Shown here: in pieces, positions 15,682 through 25,075 of the stretch | How the letters are laid out: the number at the start of each line of letters is the position of its first letter | How positions within the stretch are numbered: position 1 is the first letter of the stretch | NCBI RefSeq assembly: GCF_900115825.1 | Contig: NZ_FOXW01000003.1 | Span: 186,001-250,000, forward strand | Source of the DNA: Desemzia incerta | GTDB taxonomy: Bacteria; Bacillota; Bacilli; Lactobacillales; Carnobacteriaceae | Direction of reading: 5' to 3' | DNA length: 64,000 bases | Notes under the pieces: generated by a model | Seen by the model: only the letters and a program-made list of their open reading frames with translations | What the model was told of the DNA's origin: nothing | Databases searched by the model: none | Position numbers and translations under genes: made by a program

Positions 15682-18285
15682 ATGCCAGAAAATAATGAAA
15701 TGTCTCGTGTTTCTCAGAAGAAGAATCAAAAGAAGAAAAATGGTACTCGAAAAAAAGTTCCAAAGAAGAAGAAATCCAATAAATCGTTGTTCAAAAAGAT
15801 TTTAATAGGGTTAGCTGCTCTTATAATTCTAGCCTTAGTAAGCGGTGCAGGTCTATTCGCTTATTACGCCTCTAGTGCTCCTGAGATCTCAGTGGAAGAT
15901 ATCGTAGACAGCCCTAATACAGTCTATTATGATCCAGATGGTAATGAAATTTATTCCAGTGGTGAGGAACGTGAACTCATTGAAGCAAGTGAGATTCCGC
16001 AAGTATTAGTAGATGCGGTTCTCTCTATTGAAGACCAACGATTCTACAATCATATCGGAGTAGATCCGATTCGTATCGCGGGGGCTGTTCTAGCTAACGT
16101 CACCGACGGATTTGGTTCTGAAGGCGGTAGTACAATTACGCAACAATTGATCAAACTGTCCAAATTTTCTACCAAAAAAGAAGACCAAACCATTAAACGT
16201 AAAGCTCAAGAAGCTTGGTTGGCACTAAAACTAGAACAAGAATTTTCAAAAGAACAAATCTTGACTTTTTACATCAATAAAGTTTATATGTCTGATAACC
16301 AATATGGTATGGGTACTGCCAGCAAACATTATTTTGATAAACCAGCGAGTGAATTAGAACTGCATGAAGCTGCATTATTAGCTGGTATGTCACAAGCACC
16401 AAATGCTTACAATCCCTACACTAATCCAGAGCGAGCAAAAGAGCGACGCGATACAGTACTTTACATGATGTTCGAGAACGAAAAAATCTCTGAAGAAGAA
16501 ATGAAAACGGCACGCGAGATTCCTATTACGGAAGGTTTAGCTGAAAAAGATGACAAATCTGCTGACGTGATGGTAATTGACAATTATTTAGAAACAGTTA
16601 TAGAAGAAGTTAGAGAAAAAACCGGTTTAGATCCTCAGACAGCTGGTCTGAAAATTTATACAAACATTGATATGGATGCACAAAAACAAGTCTATGAGGT
16701 TTTAAATTCTGATGAATACAATATTTTCCCTAATGACGAGATGCAGACAGCTGTAACAGTCGTAGATCCTAAGACTGGTCAATTGAAAGCAATCGGCGGT
16801 TCTCGTAAAGCCGAAGGTCAATTAAGCTTTAACCATGCTAGTGACCCTAAACAAATCGGTTCTACTATCAAACCTTTGACGACATATGGTCCAGCCATCG
16901 AATATTTGAAATATTCTACTCATCATCAAGTAGTTGACGAACCGACAAATTACAGTACTGGTAAAAAAATCAATAACTGGGACAGAGATTACGAGGGACA
17001 AATCAGCATGCGTCGTGCTCTAGTGGATTCTCGTAATGTTCCGACATACAAAATTTTCAAAGATGTAGGTAAACAAAACACGCAACAATTTATGGAAAAC
17101 ATTGGTCTTGGAAACTATCGTGGAAAAGCCAACGGTGAAGGAATCAACGAATCTGATTCGATCAGTGGTGAATTAACGCCAATTGAACTTGCAGGATCTT
17201 ACGCTGCATTTGCTAATGGTGGAGAGTACACTGAACCATACACTGTTTCTAAAATCGTTACAGCTGATGGAGAAGAAATCGATCTGACGCCTTCTACTAA
17301 TAAAGCTATGAGCGATTATACAGCTTATATGGTCACAGATATGTTAAAAGATGTTGTCAATGTAGAGTTCACTTCTCAAACAGTTAATATTCCTGGATTG
17401 ATCCAAGCCGGTAAAACAGGAACGTCTAATTATAGTGCTGATGAAATAGCACAAAACAATATTCCAGATGGAGCTGTTCCTGATTCTACTTTCGTTGGTT
17501 ATACAACGAATTACTCCGTAGCTGTCTGGACAGGTTACGTTAATCGGACTCAAGAAGGTCATTGGTTATCATTTGATGATGGTACTCGTGAAATTCCTAG
17601 ATTGGTTTATCGCGAAGTGATGGCTTATCTTGCTGAATCTGTTGAAAATAGAGATTGGTCCAAACCTAATTCTGTAGTTGAGGTAGCTGTAGAAAAAGGA
17701 TCAAATCCAGCTGCTTTACCAGGTCCTAGCACTCCAAGTTCTGAAAAAGTAACGGAATTGTTTGTTCGAGGCACTGAACCGACAAAAGTTTCAACTACTT
17801 TTGATAAAGATTTGACTGCTCCGACTGGTTTAACTGCCTCTTATGATGCAGAAGCAGATGAAGTCATTATCAATTGGGATGCCTACTCTCTAGAGGGAGA
17901 CGGAGATGTCACTTATGAACTGAAAATAGGTGATCAAACTGCTACAACTGGTGACTTAGGTTATGTTGTACAAGATCCACCAGAAGGAACCATGAACATC
18001 ACCTTGAAAGTTAAAGCACGTGGTAAAACTAGTCCAGGAGCTTCTGCCAGCGTAACCGTTCCTCCTTCAGGGGAAGACGAAGAAAGCAGTGAAGAAGAAT
18101 CAGATGGCGATGAAAGCGAAAGCTCGTCAGAAGAATCTAGTTCTTCCGAATCTGAAAGCTCGCAAAGTTCCTCAAGTCAGTCACAAGAAAGCAGTTCGAG
18201 TTCTTCTGAATCATCAGCATCAGAAGCTCAATCAAGCAGCAGTTCTGCTTCAGAAACTGAAGATGAAGATGACGAAGACGAATAA
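15682..18285 (+). CDS. ponA: Class A penicillin-binding protein 1A/1
   Basis: An 867-residue bifunctional peptidoglycan synthase. A very basic cytosolic tail (1-38) and membrane anchor (about 38-62) are followed by the GT51 glycosyltransferase with catalytic Glu117 in EDQRFYNH. The transpeptidase has nucleophile Ser394 in STIK, SRN at 450-452 and KTGTS at 578-582. A fibronectin-like domain (about 690-770) leads to a Ser/Glu/Asp-rich tail (about 770-867), typical of low-GC Gram-positive PBP1 but of variable length. The cytosolic SRVSQK (8-13) loosely resembles GpsB-docking motifs. AAGGAG precedes the ATG. It probably shares a transcript with recU. Confidence 0.96.
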   Translation: MPENNEMSRVSQKKNQKKKNGTRKKVPKKKKSNKSLFKKILIGLAALIILALVSGAGLFAYYASSAPEISVEDIVDSPNTVYYDPDGNEIYSSGEERELIEASEIPQVLVDAVLSIEDQRFYNHIGVDPIRIAGAVLANVTDGFGSEGGSTITQQLIKLSKFSTKKEDQTIKRKAQEAWLALKLEQEFSKEQILTFYINKVYMSDNQYGMGTASKHYFDKPASELELHEAALLAGMSQAPNAYNPYTNPERAKERRDTVLYMMFENEKISEEEMKTAREIPITEGLAEKDDKSADVMVIDNYLETVIEEVREKTGLDPQTAGLKIYTNIDMDAQKQVYEVLNSDEYNIFPNDEMQTAVTVVDPKTGQLKAIGGSRKAEGQLSFNHASDPKQIGSTIKPLTTYGPAIEYLKYSTHHQVVDEPTNYSTGKKINNWDRDYEGQISMRRALVDSRNVPTYKIFKDVGKQNTQQFMENIGLGNYRGKANGEGINESDSISGELTPIELAGSYAAFANGGEYTEPYTVSKIVTADGEEIDLTPSTNKAMSDYTAYMVTDMLKDVVNVEFTSQTVNIPGLIQAGKTGTSNYSADEIAQNNIPDGAVPDSTFVGYTTNYSVAVWTGYVNRTQEGHWLSFDDGTREIPRLVYREVMAYLAESVENRDWSKPNSVVEVAVEKGSNPAALPGPSTPSSEKVTELFVRGTEPTKVSTTFDKDLTAPTGLTASYDAEADEVIINWDAYSLEGDGDVTYELKIGDQTATTGDLGYVVQDPPEGTMNITLKVKARGKTSPGASASVTVPPSGEDEESSEEESDGDESESSSEESSSSESESSQSSSSQSQESSSSSSESSASEAQSSSSSASETEDEDDEDE

Positions 18286-18334
18286 GAGCACAAAAAAAGA
18301 ATGGGATGAAAATTCCCATTCTTTTTTTGTGCTC
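18286..18334. terminator. Bidirectional terminator between ponA and nth
   Basis: GAGCACAAAAAAAGAATGGG and its exact complement enclose a nine-base loop, a twenty-base-pair perfect stem with internal A/T tracts. It ends the rightward ponA and leftward nth transcripts. Confidence 0.93.
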
Positions 18335-18336
18335 TT

Positions 18337-18969
18337 TTAGATTTCTGTCATATGGCTTTCCAGTAAAGCCAAGCACTTTTCGTGATCGTGTTTGCGCGCA
18401 GAGCATTGATATCTGCCAAAAAAGATCAACCGGTGATGAGCTTTTCCCCATAATTCTGGCGGCAATTTTTTCATCAAAACCTCTTCTACTTCTCTTACAT
18501 TAGCTTTTTGAGGAACGATTCTCAATCGTTTCGTTACTCGTTCAACATGAGTATCTACCGCTATTGCCGGCACTCCAAAAGCTACACTGAGAACAACATT
18601 AGCAGATTTTCTTCCAACGCCAGGCAACGACTGAAGTTCTTCTAACGTTTCAGGAACTTGTCCATTGAACTCAGTTACTAACTTGTGGCAGCAACCTTTT
18701 ATATATTTGGCTTTGTTTCGGTATAAGCCGATTGATTTGATGTGTTCTTGAACCTCTTCTACTGTCGCATGTTCAAAAGCCTCAGGAGTAGGAAATGCAG
18801 CAAACAATTGAGGCGTGATGCGATTGACCGAGACATCTGTTGTTTGGGCACTCAACATAACGGCGATCAATAATTCAAAAGCATTCCGATGAATCAATTC
18901 GCATTCTGCTTCAGGAAAAATCTCTCCCATTGCTTCAATAATTTGGACAGTTTTCTTTTTTGACAACAA
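18337..18969 (-). CDS. nth: Endonuclease III, atypical iron-sulfur loop
   Basis: A 210-residue DNA glycosylase/AP lyase that removes oxidised pyrimidines. The helix-hairpin-helix LPGVGRKSANVV carries catalytic Lys121 and the partner Asp139 lies in AVDTHVERV, so the catalytic site is complete. The C-terminal loop that normally holds a 4Fe-4S cluster (Cys-x6-Cys-x2-Cys-x5-Cys) keeps Cys189 and Cys199 but has His196 and Ser205 in the other two places, so a normal cluster looks unlikely. The start is TTG at 18969 after AAGGAG. It follows dnaD by 17 bases. Confidence 0.93.
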   Translation of the reverse strand: MLSKKKTVQIIEAMGEIFPEAECELIHRNAFELLIAVMLSAQTTDVSVNRITPQLFAAFPTPEAFEHATVEEVQEHIKSIGLYRNKAKYIKGCCHKLVTEFNGQVPETLEELQSLPGVGRKSANVVLSVAFGVPAIAVDTHVERVTKRLRIVPQKANVREVEEVLMKKLPPELWGKAHHRLIFFGRYQCSARKHDHEKCLALLESHMTEI

Positions 18970-18986
18970 GAAACCACTCCTTCAGT

Positions 18987-19703
18987 CTAATCTTGATTTT
19001 CCAACCAATTGTATAAGGGCACTTTTGGTTTAGAACTTGTATCGTTTTGAATCGGGGCAGCTGGTGCAGAGGCTTGTTGTTGACGTCTTCTTTTAGACTC
19101 TTGTACCACTTGAGCTTTAGTCTTAATGTTTTTCTTCTCCCAATTCAATAATATCCGGTCTACATATTTCAAATTATATACTTGACTCAGTACAGCTTCT
19201 CTCAAAGCCATCTCAATCAATTCAATAGCGTATTTATCATCATCCAGCCACATTCCGATTGTCTGCATTTCCATCGGAGACAACGGTCGACCAAATTCAG
19301 ATTCAAATCGGTTAAACAACTCTTTTTCAGAGAATTGCTCCGCTTTTATTTTTACAGAACGGTCTTCTTGATCTAACAATGTCGCTAGGCGTTCCCATAA
19401 CAAGTCCAACTGGTAGCTATCGTTTGTTTTTCCGTCTTTATCGATACTCGTTTGAATACTTAAATATTTTTGCTGAATCAAATCGTGTATGGCATTAAAC
19501 ACTTTAGCTGTTGGCAATTGCATTCTTCCTGCAATAATTTCAATATCCGGAAAATCGCTTCCGCTATCCAATAATGATTTCAACTGTATGATCAATATCA
19601 GCTGTTCATGACTTAAACCTAACTGACGGTAATGAGCTAATAACAAATTAGAAATGGTTGTATCACCATATTTGAGCCATTTTTGCAGCGGCGAAAGATT
19701 CAT
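18987..19703 (-). CDS. dnaD: DNA replication initiation protein DnaD
   Basis: A 238-residue DnaD, which helps load the replicative helicase at origins and restart sites. An N-terminal winged-helix domain (about 10-90; LSHEQLILIIQLKSLL and PDIEIIAGRM) is followed by the DnaD/DnaB-like C-terminal domain with FESEFGRPLSPMEMQTIGMW and the YxxxI-type element NLKYVDRILLNWEKKNIKT. Low-GC Gram-positives only have this protein. A 17-base gap to nth suggests a dnaD-nth operon, as in Bacillus. Confidence 0.95.
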   Translation of the reverse strand: MNLSPLQKWLKYGDTTISNLLLAHYRQLGLSHEQLILIIQLKSLLDSGSDFPDIEIIAGRMQLPTAKVFNAIHDLIQQKYLSIQTSIDKDGKTNDSYQLDLLWERLATLLDQEDRSVKIKAEQFSEKELFNRFESEFGRPLSPMEMQTIGMWLDDDKYAIELIEMALREAVLSQVYNLKYVDRILLNWEKKNIKTKAQVVQESKRRRQQQASAPAAPIQNDTSSKPKVPLYNWLENQD

Positions 19704-19786
19704 TCATACCATTCCCTTCTTAATCTTGTATTCTTAAACATGTCTATTGATCTAAATTTTTAATGCATGTTGTTTCAACAATCATC

Positions 19787-19817
19787 AAAAAGGAGCCAGG
19801 ATTAATGTCCCAGCTCC
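19787..19817 (-). terminator. Terminator of asnS
   Basis: On the minus strand GGAGCTGGG pairs with CCTGGCTCC (two G-U pairs) and is followed by TTTTT, about 30 bases after the asnS stop. Confidence 0.75.
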
Positions 19818-19846
19818 CGTTCGGGTTCGTTCTTTTTAGAAATTTC

Positions 19847-21145
19847 TTATGGGTAAATACGGTTCAACAAGCGTGGGAATGGAATCGTCTCACGTACATG
19901 TTCCGTACCTGAAATCCATGCTACCGTTCTCTCAAGACCTAATCCGAATCCTGAGTGAGGAACACTTCCGTATTTACGCAAGTCTAAATACCAATCGTAA
20001 TCTTCTTCTTTCAATCCAAACTCATGAATACGAGTTTTTAAAAGCTCATAATTTTCTTCACGTTCACTACCGCCGATGATTTCTCCGTAACCTTCAGGAG
20101 CAATCATATCTGCACACAATACAACATCTTCTCTTTCTGGGTGTTGTTTCATGTAGAAGGCTTTGATAGCTTTTGGATAGTTTACGATAAATACAGGTGT
20201 TTCATATTGACTCGCAATAAACGTCTCGTGAGGAGAACCAAAATCTATTCCCCATTCTAAATCTTCGAAGCCATTCTCTTGCAGCAAAGTAACTGCATCA
20301 TCATAGCTGATTCTTGGGTAAGGCAATTGAGTGTATTTGCGCAATGTTTCTACGTCTCTGTCTAATGTATGCAAAGCTTGTTCGCAGTTGTCGATAACTT
20401 GTTGAACAATGTAAGCAACGTAGTTTTCTTGAACAACTAGACTTTCTTCATGGTTCGTAAATGCCATTTCAGGTTCCATCATCCAGAACTCAATCAAATG
20501 TCTTCTCGTTTTAGATTTTTCAGCTCTGAACGTTGGTCCAAATGAAAATACTTTTCCAAAAGCCATTACTGCTGCTTCCATGTATAATTGTCCACTTTGA
20601 GATAGGAACGCATCTTGATCAAAATATTCAGTATGGAATAATTCTGTTGTATCTTCCGCAGCACTTCCAGTCAAAATTGGCGGGTCGATCTTCATGAAAC
20701 CTTCTTTATTAAAGAATTCATACGTAGCACGAATAATTTCGTTACGTACTTGCATAATGGCATGCTGTTTAGATGAACGCAACCATAAATGACGGTTGTC
20801 CATCAAGAATTCAACTCCATGTTCTTTAGGAGTGATCGGGTAATCATGGCTTTCACCGATTAATTGAATATCTTTTACAAGGATCTCGTAACCGAATTTT
20901 GAACGGCTGTCTTCTTGAATGATCCCTGTGATCATAACAGATGATTCTTGATTGATACTTTTTGCCAGTTGGAACACTTCTTCTTCTACATCACTTTTCA
21001 CAATAACGCCTTGGAAGAAAGCTGATCCATCTCTTAATTCTAGAAATGCAATTTTTCCGCTAGAACGTTTATTAGCGATCCAAGCACCAATCTGTACTTC
21101 TTCGCCAACGTGATTTTTAGAGTCAATAATTCTAATACGATTCAA
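19847..21145 (-). CDS. asnS: Asparagine-tRNA ligase
   Basis: A 432-residue class II aminoacyl-tRNA synthetase charging tRNA-Asn. The N-terminal OB-fold anticodon domain has [22 protein letters not shown]; motif 2 is in [21 protein letters not shown] and motif 3 is [16 protein letters not shown] place the start at a TTG (21145): AAGGGG lies nine bases upstream and the remaining length equals that of Bacillus AsnS, while the GTG at 21196 adds a 17-residue unsupported basic extension. Transcribed after tseB with a 93-base gap. No T-box fits in that gap. In Bacillus aspB lies between the two genes; here it is absent. Confidence 0.93.
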   Translation of the reverse strand: MNRIRIIDSKNHVGEEVQIGAWIANKRSSGKIAFLELRDGSAFFQGVIVKSDVEEEVFQLAKSINQESSVMITGIIQEDSRSKFGYEILVKDIQLIGESHDYPITPKEHGVEFLMDNRHLWLRSSKQHAIMQVRNEIIRATYEFFNKEGFMKIDPPILTGSAAEDTTELFHTEYFDQDAFLSQSGQLYMEAAVMAFGKVFSFGPTFRAEKSKTRRHLIEFWMMEPEMAFTNHEESLVVQENYVAYIVQQVIDNCEQALHTLDRDVETLRKYTQLPYPRISYDDAVTLLQENGFEDLEWGIDFGSPHETFIASQYETPVFIVNYPKAIKAFYMKQHPEREDVVLCADMIAPEGYGEIIGGSEREENYELLKTRIHEFGLKEEDYDWYLDLRKYGSVPHSGFGLGLERTVAWISGTEHVRETIPFPRLLNRIYP

Positions 21146-21238
21146 CTTAGTAATCCCCTTTTGCCTATAAAATTTTCTTTTGTCTCTTTCTTTCACTTAC
21201 TTCATTGTACTACAGGAATCTCTTTTGAAAAAGGACTT

Positions 21239-21715
21239 TTAAATATTCTCGATTCCTTTGATCCATTCGCCCGTCTCTAATGACAGGACATAGTAGCCCA
21301 ATCGTCCATTTTCTTGCTTATACGCAACTTCCCATACAGCTACATCTTTTTCGATTCCGATTCTGGCTTCAAGGACCTCTTTTGCATTGGTTTCTTTTTT
21401 AGCTAATTGAATCGCTTGTTTTTCCGTCACCAAATCTTTTTTATTCAATACAGTCGTTGCACCACCATCTTGAGCAACGATGGCCACGATTTCTTCGTTT
21501 TCTTCATTTAATCCGGTAACTGTGAAATAAGTTTGTGTCCCATTATACCAATAAAAGTCTGTCACTTCAGTCAAACCCGCCGCATCTTTAGCAACCGCGA
21601 AAGCTTCCTTTTCGGCTCTTCTTAGAGGTGCATTAGCTGTTCGATACACTGAAATAGAAAAAACAATTACTACGATCATTAAAATAATCGAAACGATTAA
21701 AACTTTTTTTTTCAT
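21239..21715 (-). CDS. ypmB: TseB/YpmB-like cell-wall elongation regulator (DUF5590)
   Basis: About 158 residues with an N-terminal membrane anchor (about 4-24) and an extracytoplasmic part containing two PepSY-like repeats (AEKEAFAVAKDAAGLTEVTDFYWYNG and EKQAIQLAKKETNAKEVLEARIG). This is the architecture of Bacillus YpmB/TseB, which acts on the elongation PBP PBP2A. The ATG at 21715 has GGGA nine bases upstream; a TTG at 21724 is possible. The dinG-ypmB-asnS order is as in Bacillus. The role is inferred by family. Confidence 0.85.
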   Translation of the reverse strand: MKKKVLIVSIILMIVVIVFSISVYRTANAPLRRAEKEAFAVAKDAAGLTEVTDFYWYNGTQTYFTVTGLNEENEEIVAIVAQDGGATTVLNKKDLVTEKQAIQLAKKETNAKEVLEARIGIEKDVAVWEVAYKQENGRLGYYVLSLETGEWIKGIENI

Positions 21716-21794
21716 TTTTGACAATCCCGTCTGTCTCTTAGTAAAATAAATCTTGCTTTAATTAACTCAGTATAGCAGATATAAAAGCCATTTT

Positions 21795-24599
21795 CTATAT
21801 CTCATCAATTAAGAATTTTCTTAATTCCTCTTCCATTTGGTTCTCCGCAATTTCTTCGATTCTCACACCATTTGGTAAAGATCGTTGCATTTGTTTCCCA
21901 AAATTGGAATGAACCAAGCGCTCATCCAAGACAATAAAAACCCCTTTATCTGTTTCAGAACGTACCAGACGGCCTAATCCTTGTTTCAATCGCAGTGTCG
22001 CTTTAGGCAACGTATCTACATAAAAAGGATTCAAATGATTCTTTTTCATCCAATAATGCTTAGCCTTGACGAAGGGACGATCCGGCGATTCAAACGGCAA
22101 CCTGGTCACCACGATAACACTCAAGGATTTCCCCGGCAAATCGACGCCTTCCCAGAAACTGTCCGCGCCCAGCAAAATACCTCCTTGAGACCTGAAAAAG
22201 CGTTTCAAGATACGTTCTCGACTTCCAGAAAGCCCTTGTGCCAGAATCTCTCTTCCAAAAAATTCCGGTTTTTTCTGCAATTCGGCATATACTTCATGAA
22301 GCGGTTCATAGGAAGTAAACAGCACTAACATATTCTCTTGAGAATTTCTGCAAATACTGCTTAAGTAACGGACAATCATTTGAGCATACCGTTTTTTTGT
22401 CATAGATTTTATAGGTGTGACTTCTTTTGGTATCCAGAATCTGACTTGTTTTTCGTAGTCATAAGGAGAATTTAACTTCAATGTCTTTAGAGCCGTTTCC
22501 CCAATCTGTTTTTGAAAATAATCGAAACTGCCATCTACCTCTAACGTCGCTCCTGTATAGATGATCGTCGGTACTTTAGTGATCAACCGTTCTTTTAAAA
22601 ATTGATCGTTGGTTACATAGGACTGTTGCGCAGTAAAACTATTTTTTGGACTTTTTTCAGTATAAGAAAACCAAGTCACTTCTTGCTCATTAGGGTTTTG
22701 GAATACCGTTATAAAAATGTCTTTTTGGTTTTCCAAGTCCGTCAAGCAGTCATAAAAATCAGTGATCAAATGCAATTCAGTTTGAGTAAATCGTTCTCTC
22801 TCTTTTAATAACGCATGAACGACTTCAAATCCTTGGAAACACACCTCATTCATCAATTGAATGACCTGTTTTGACGTTTTTTTAAATAAAAGACCGTCTT
22901 TCTCTCTGTCATAAGGAATATCGTACCGGTCTTTTCTAAACTCCTCGTTCAGCTCTGCTTCTGCACAGAATTGCAGCAACTCATCCACTAATTGAGACAA
23001 TGTATCCATCAAAAAGTACACACTCATCTCAATATTTTCGACTTGTTGAGTAATCGATTGTGTCGGCTTATCGAGTAAGTCTGTCAACTGACCGATCAAG
23101 CTGCTTTTATCGTCTTTCTTACCCAACCGTTTGCCCATTTTCTGCAAATAATAATACCGAAAAACCTGGCTTGTGGAGCTTTGCGCAACTTCACTTAAAT
23201 GATGTGCCTCATCAACGATCAAGCTCGTGAAATTGGACAATGTCTTGTCTTCTTTTTGAAGGTCATGACATAAATACGCATGATTCGTCACAATGATGCC
23301 AGCATGTTGAACCAATTTTTTTGCATGAAGATAAAAATCTTCTTCATACCACTCATCTTCTGTTTCGTTGCCCAGCCAACCGCGATGACGAACCTTGTTC
23401 CAAAAAGGTTGGTCGTAACTCGTCAAGTTTAATTCGTCTAGGTCTCCAGTTTCCGTTTGAGTCAACCATACCAGTACTTTCATTTGGTAAATGGCTTCCA
23501 GTTTTTGGGTAACAGGTTTCTGCAACAAACTGTCAAATTTAGACAAATGGATATAATGACTTTTGCCTTTCAACATCGCTGCTTGAATGGGAAAAGGAAT
23601 GATCTTTTGCAATTGGACGATATCTTTATAAAAGAGCTGCTGTTGCAGCAAAGTCGTATACGTACTCACTACGATTGGTTTCTCGCTGGACGCGTGAAAA
23701 ACAGCCGGAAACAAGTAACCGAAAGTTTTCCCAATTCCGGTCGGGGCTTCTATAGCGATATGCTCCGTTTTTTCTCCAGTAAGTGTTTCTTGTATCGTAT
23801 CCATCATTCGAATCTGAGTATCCCTCAATTCAAAATGAGGTGTAAACAAGGCGGCTTTTTTATCGGAGGTATACGGGTAATCAAATCGTTCACGATGGTT
23901 TTTCTGCTCAAAAGATACATTTTTTTTGCGTAATGCCAACCCTTTTTTAATCATCAACTGCTCGGGAAGTTCAGCAATGTTGTCTTTCATTTCTGCTAGA
24001 TTGGTTTGGAAAAAGAACTGCGTGTCCATCGTACAATGAGCAGCAATAGACGTGATCTTTTCTACCGTTACCAACGGCAATTCCAGAAGTTTTTGTTTCA
24101 TCAATAAAAACAGTTCTGCTGTTGCATACGCATCACTGTCAGCTTGATGAGGATTGGTATGTACAATACCTCGAGCGTTCATTAAGTCATTCAACGTAAA
24201 ACTGGGTTCTGTAGGAAATAAAATTTGCGCTAATTCAACAGTATCTATCCCTTTCAACGTCAAAGGAGGCAACCCGCAACGAACCATCTCCTCAGATAGA
24301 AAAGAGTAGTCGAATTGAATATTGTGCGCCACAAAGACACACCCTTCCAACAAATTGAAGATGGTTGCTGCCACATCTTCAAAATAAGGAGCAGTAGCTA
24401 CTGTTTTATTGGATATCCCTGTTAAATGTTCAATCTCTTTAGGGATATTTCTCAACGGGTTCACATCAGTCGCAAATTGATGGACGATTTGATCATTTTC
24501 GATCAACACACATCCAAATTGAATTATCCGGTCTCCACTTTGCACATTTCCACCTGTTGTTTCTATATCGACAACAGCATATGTGGTTTTCTCATCCAT
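21795..24599 (-). CDS. dinG: DinG-family exonuclease/helicase
   Basis: A 934-residue fusion of a DnaQ-like 3'-5' exonuclease (about 1-170; Asp11 and Glu13 in VVDIETTGG, HNIQFDYSF, and HQADSDAYAT) with an XPD/DinG-like helicase. Walker A is EAPTGIGKT at 284-292, and the DEAH box occurs in SLIVDEAHHLSEVA; a late motif is QGLGRLVRSETDKG. The cysteines that hold an iron-sulfur cluster in E. coli DinG are not seen, as expected for the Gram-positive exonuclease-containing form. In Staphylococcus such DinG acts as a nuclease rather than helicase. The ATG at 24599 follows AGGTGA. Confidence 0.93.
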   Translation of the reverse strand: MDEKTTYAVVDIETTGGNVQSGDRIIQFGCVLIENDQIVHQFATDVNPLRNIPKEIEHLTGISNKTVATAPYFEDVAATIFNLLEGCVFVAHNIQFDYSFLSEEMVRCGLPPLTLKGIDTVELAQILFPTEPSFTLNDLMNARGIVHTNPHQADSDAYATAELFLLMKQKLLELPLVTVEKITSIAAHCTMDTQFFFQTNLAEMKDNIAELPEQLMIKKGLALRKKNVSFEQKNHRERFDYPYTSDKKAALFTPHFELRDTQIRMMDTIQETLTGEKTEHIAIEAPTGIGKTFGYLFPAVFHASSEKPIVVSTYTTLLQQQLFYKDIVQLQKIIPFPIQAAMLKGKSHYIHLSKFDSLLQKPVTQKLEAIYQMKVLVWLTQTETGDLDELNLTSYDQPFWNKVRHRGWLGNETEDEWYEEDFYLHAKKLVQHAGIIVTNHAYLCHDLQKEDKTLSNFTSLIVDEAHHLSEVAQSSTSQVFRYYYLQKMGKRLGKKDDKSSLIGQLTDLLDKPTQSITQQVENIEMSVYFLMDTLSQLVDELLQFCAEAELNEEFRKDRYDIPYDREKDGLLFKKTSKQVIQLMNEVCFQGFEVVHALLKERERFTQTELHLITDFYDCLTDLENQKDIFITVFQNPNEQEVTWFSYTEKSPKNSFTAQQSYVTNDQFLKERLITKVPTIIYTGATLEVDGSFDYFQKQIGETALKTLKLNSPYDYEKQVRFWIPKEVTPIKSMTKKRYAQMIVRYLSSICRNSQENMLVLFTSYEPLHEVYAELQKKPEFFGREILAQGLSGSRERILKRFFRSQGGILLGADSFWEGVDLPGKSLSVIVVTRLPFESPDRPFVKAKHYWMKKNHLNPFYVDTLPKATLRLKQGLGRLVRSETDKGVFIVLDERLVHSNFGKQMQRSLPNGVRIEEIAENQMEEELRKFLIDEI

Positions 24600-24703
24600 T
24601 ATTGTCACCTAATTCTTTTATCGATTTCATCTCTCACATCATACCACAGTTTTGATTCTATAGAGCTGTCTTTCGTGATCTATCTACCACATCAACGGCA
24701 TGA

Positions 24704-25063
24704 TCATTCGCTCATAAACTTTTCTGTCTCAACGATCGCACGTTTATGAATGCCTGAAGCAATCAGCTGGTCTTCTACCATTGCTTTAAATTGAAAAACC
24801 AGCACTCGTTTTTCTTGCTGAACCAGTTTTACTTTGCACAACACCTTTTTCCCTAACGCTGTAGCAGCTGAATGATTCATCTGTATCTCGATCCCGACTG
24901 TTGTTTGTCCGGGATTTACAAGGTTTTGGATGCTCTCTTTAGCTGTGTTCTCGACCATCGCTACTAGAGCCGGAGTGGCTAAAACTGCTAAATCACCCGA
25001 TCCCATAGCAGCAGCTGTATGTTTTTCTTCCACAACAAACAGTTTACTGGCATAGTCTTTCAC
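24704..25063 (-). CDS. FlK-like hot-dog thioesterase
   Basis: A 119-residue single hot-dog domain resembling fluoroacetyl-CoA thioesterase FlK. Candidate catalytic residues Thr30 (LATPALVA), Glu38 (MVENTA) and His64 (QMNHSAAT) have the same 8- and 26-residue spacings as Thr42, Glu50 and His76 of FlK. The end segment SGIHKRAIVETEKF is also FlK-like. Nothing suggests fluoroacetate metabolism; the likely substrate is another acyl-CoA. The GTG start follows GGGGAG, 12 bases after cca, so it is probably co-transcribed. In Bacillus this junction holds birA and pan genes instead. Confidence 0.8.
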   Translation of the reverse strand: MKDYASKLFVVEEKHTAAAMGSGDLAVLATPALVAMVENTAKESIQNLVNPGQTTVGIEIQMNHSAATALGKKVLCKVKLVQQEKRVLVFQFKAMVEDQLIASGIHKRAIVETEKFMSE

Positions 25064-25075
25064 CCTTTGCTCCCC

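Noticed and set aside
18090-18285. Ser-rich repeats at the ponA 3' end as a CRISPR or tandem-repeat array
   Set aside because: The repeats are in-frame codons for a low-complexity tail, with no regular spacer structure.
21146-21238. Possible T-box leader before asnS
   Set aside because: The gap is only about 93 bases and lacks the conserved T-box sequence and antiterminator.
23457-23933. 158-residue plus-strand ORF opposite dinG
   Set aside because: Antisense to a well-conserved helicase; composition is not protein-like.
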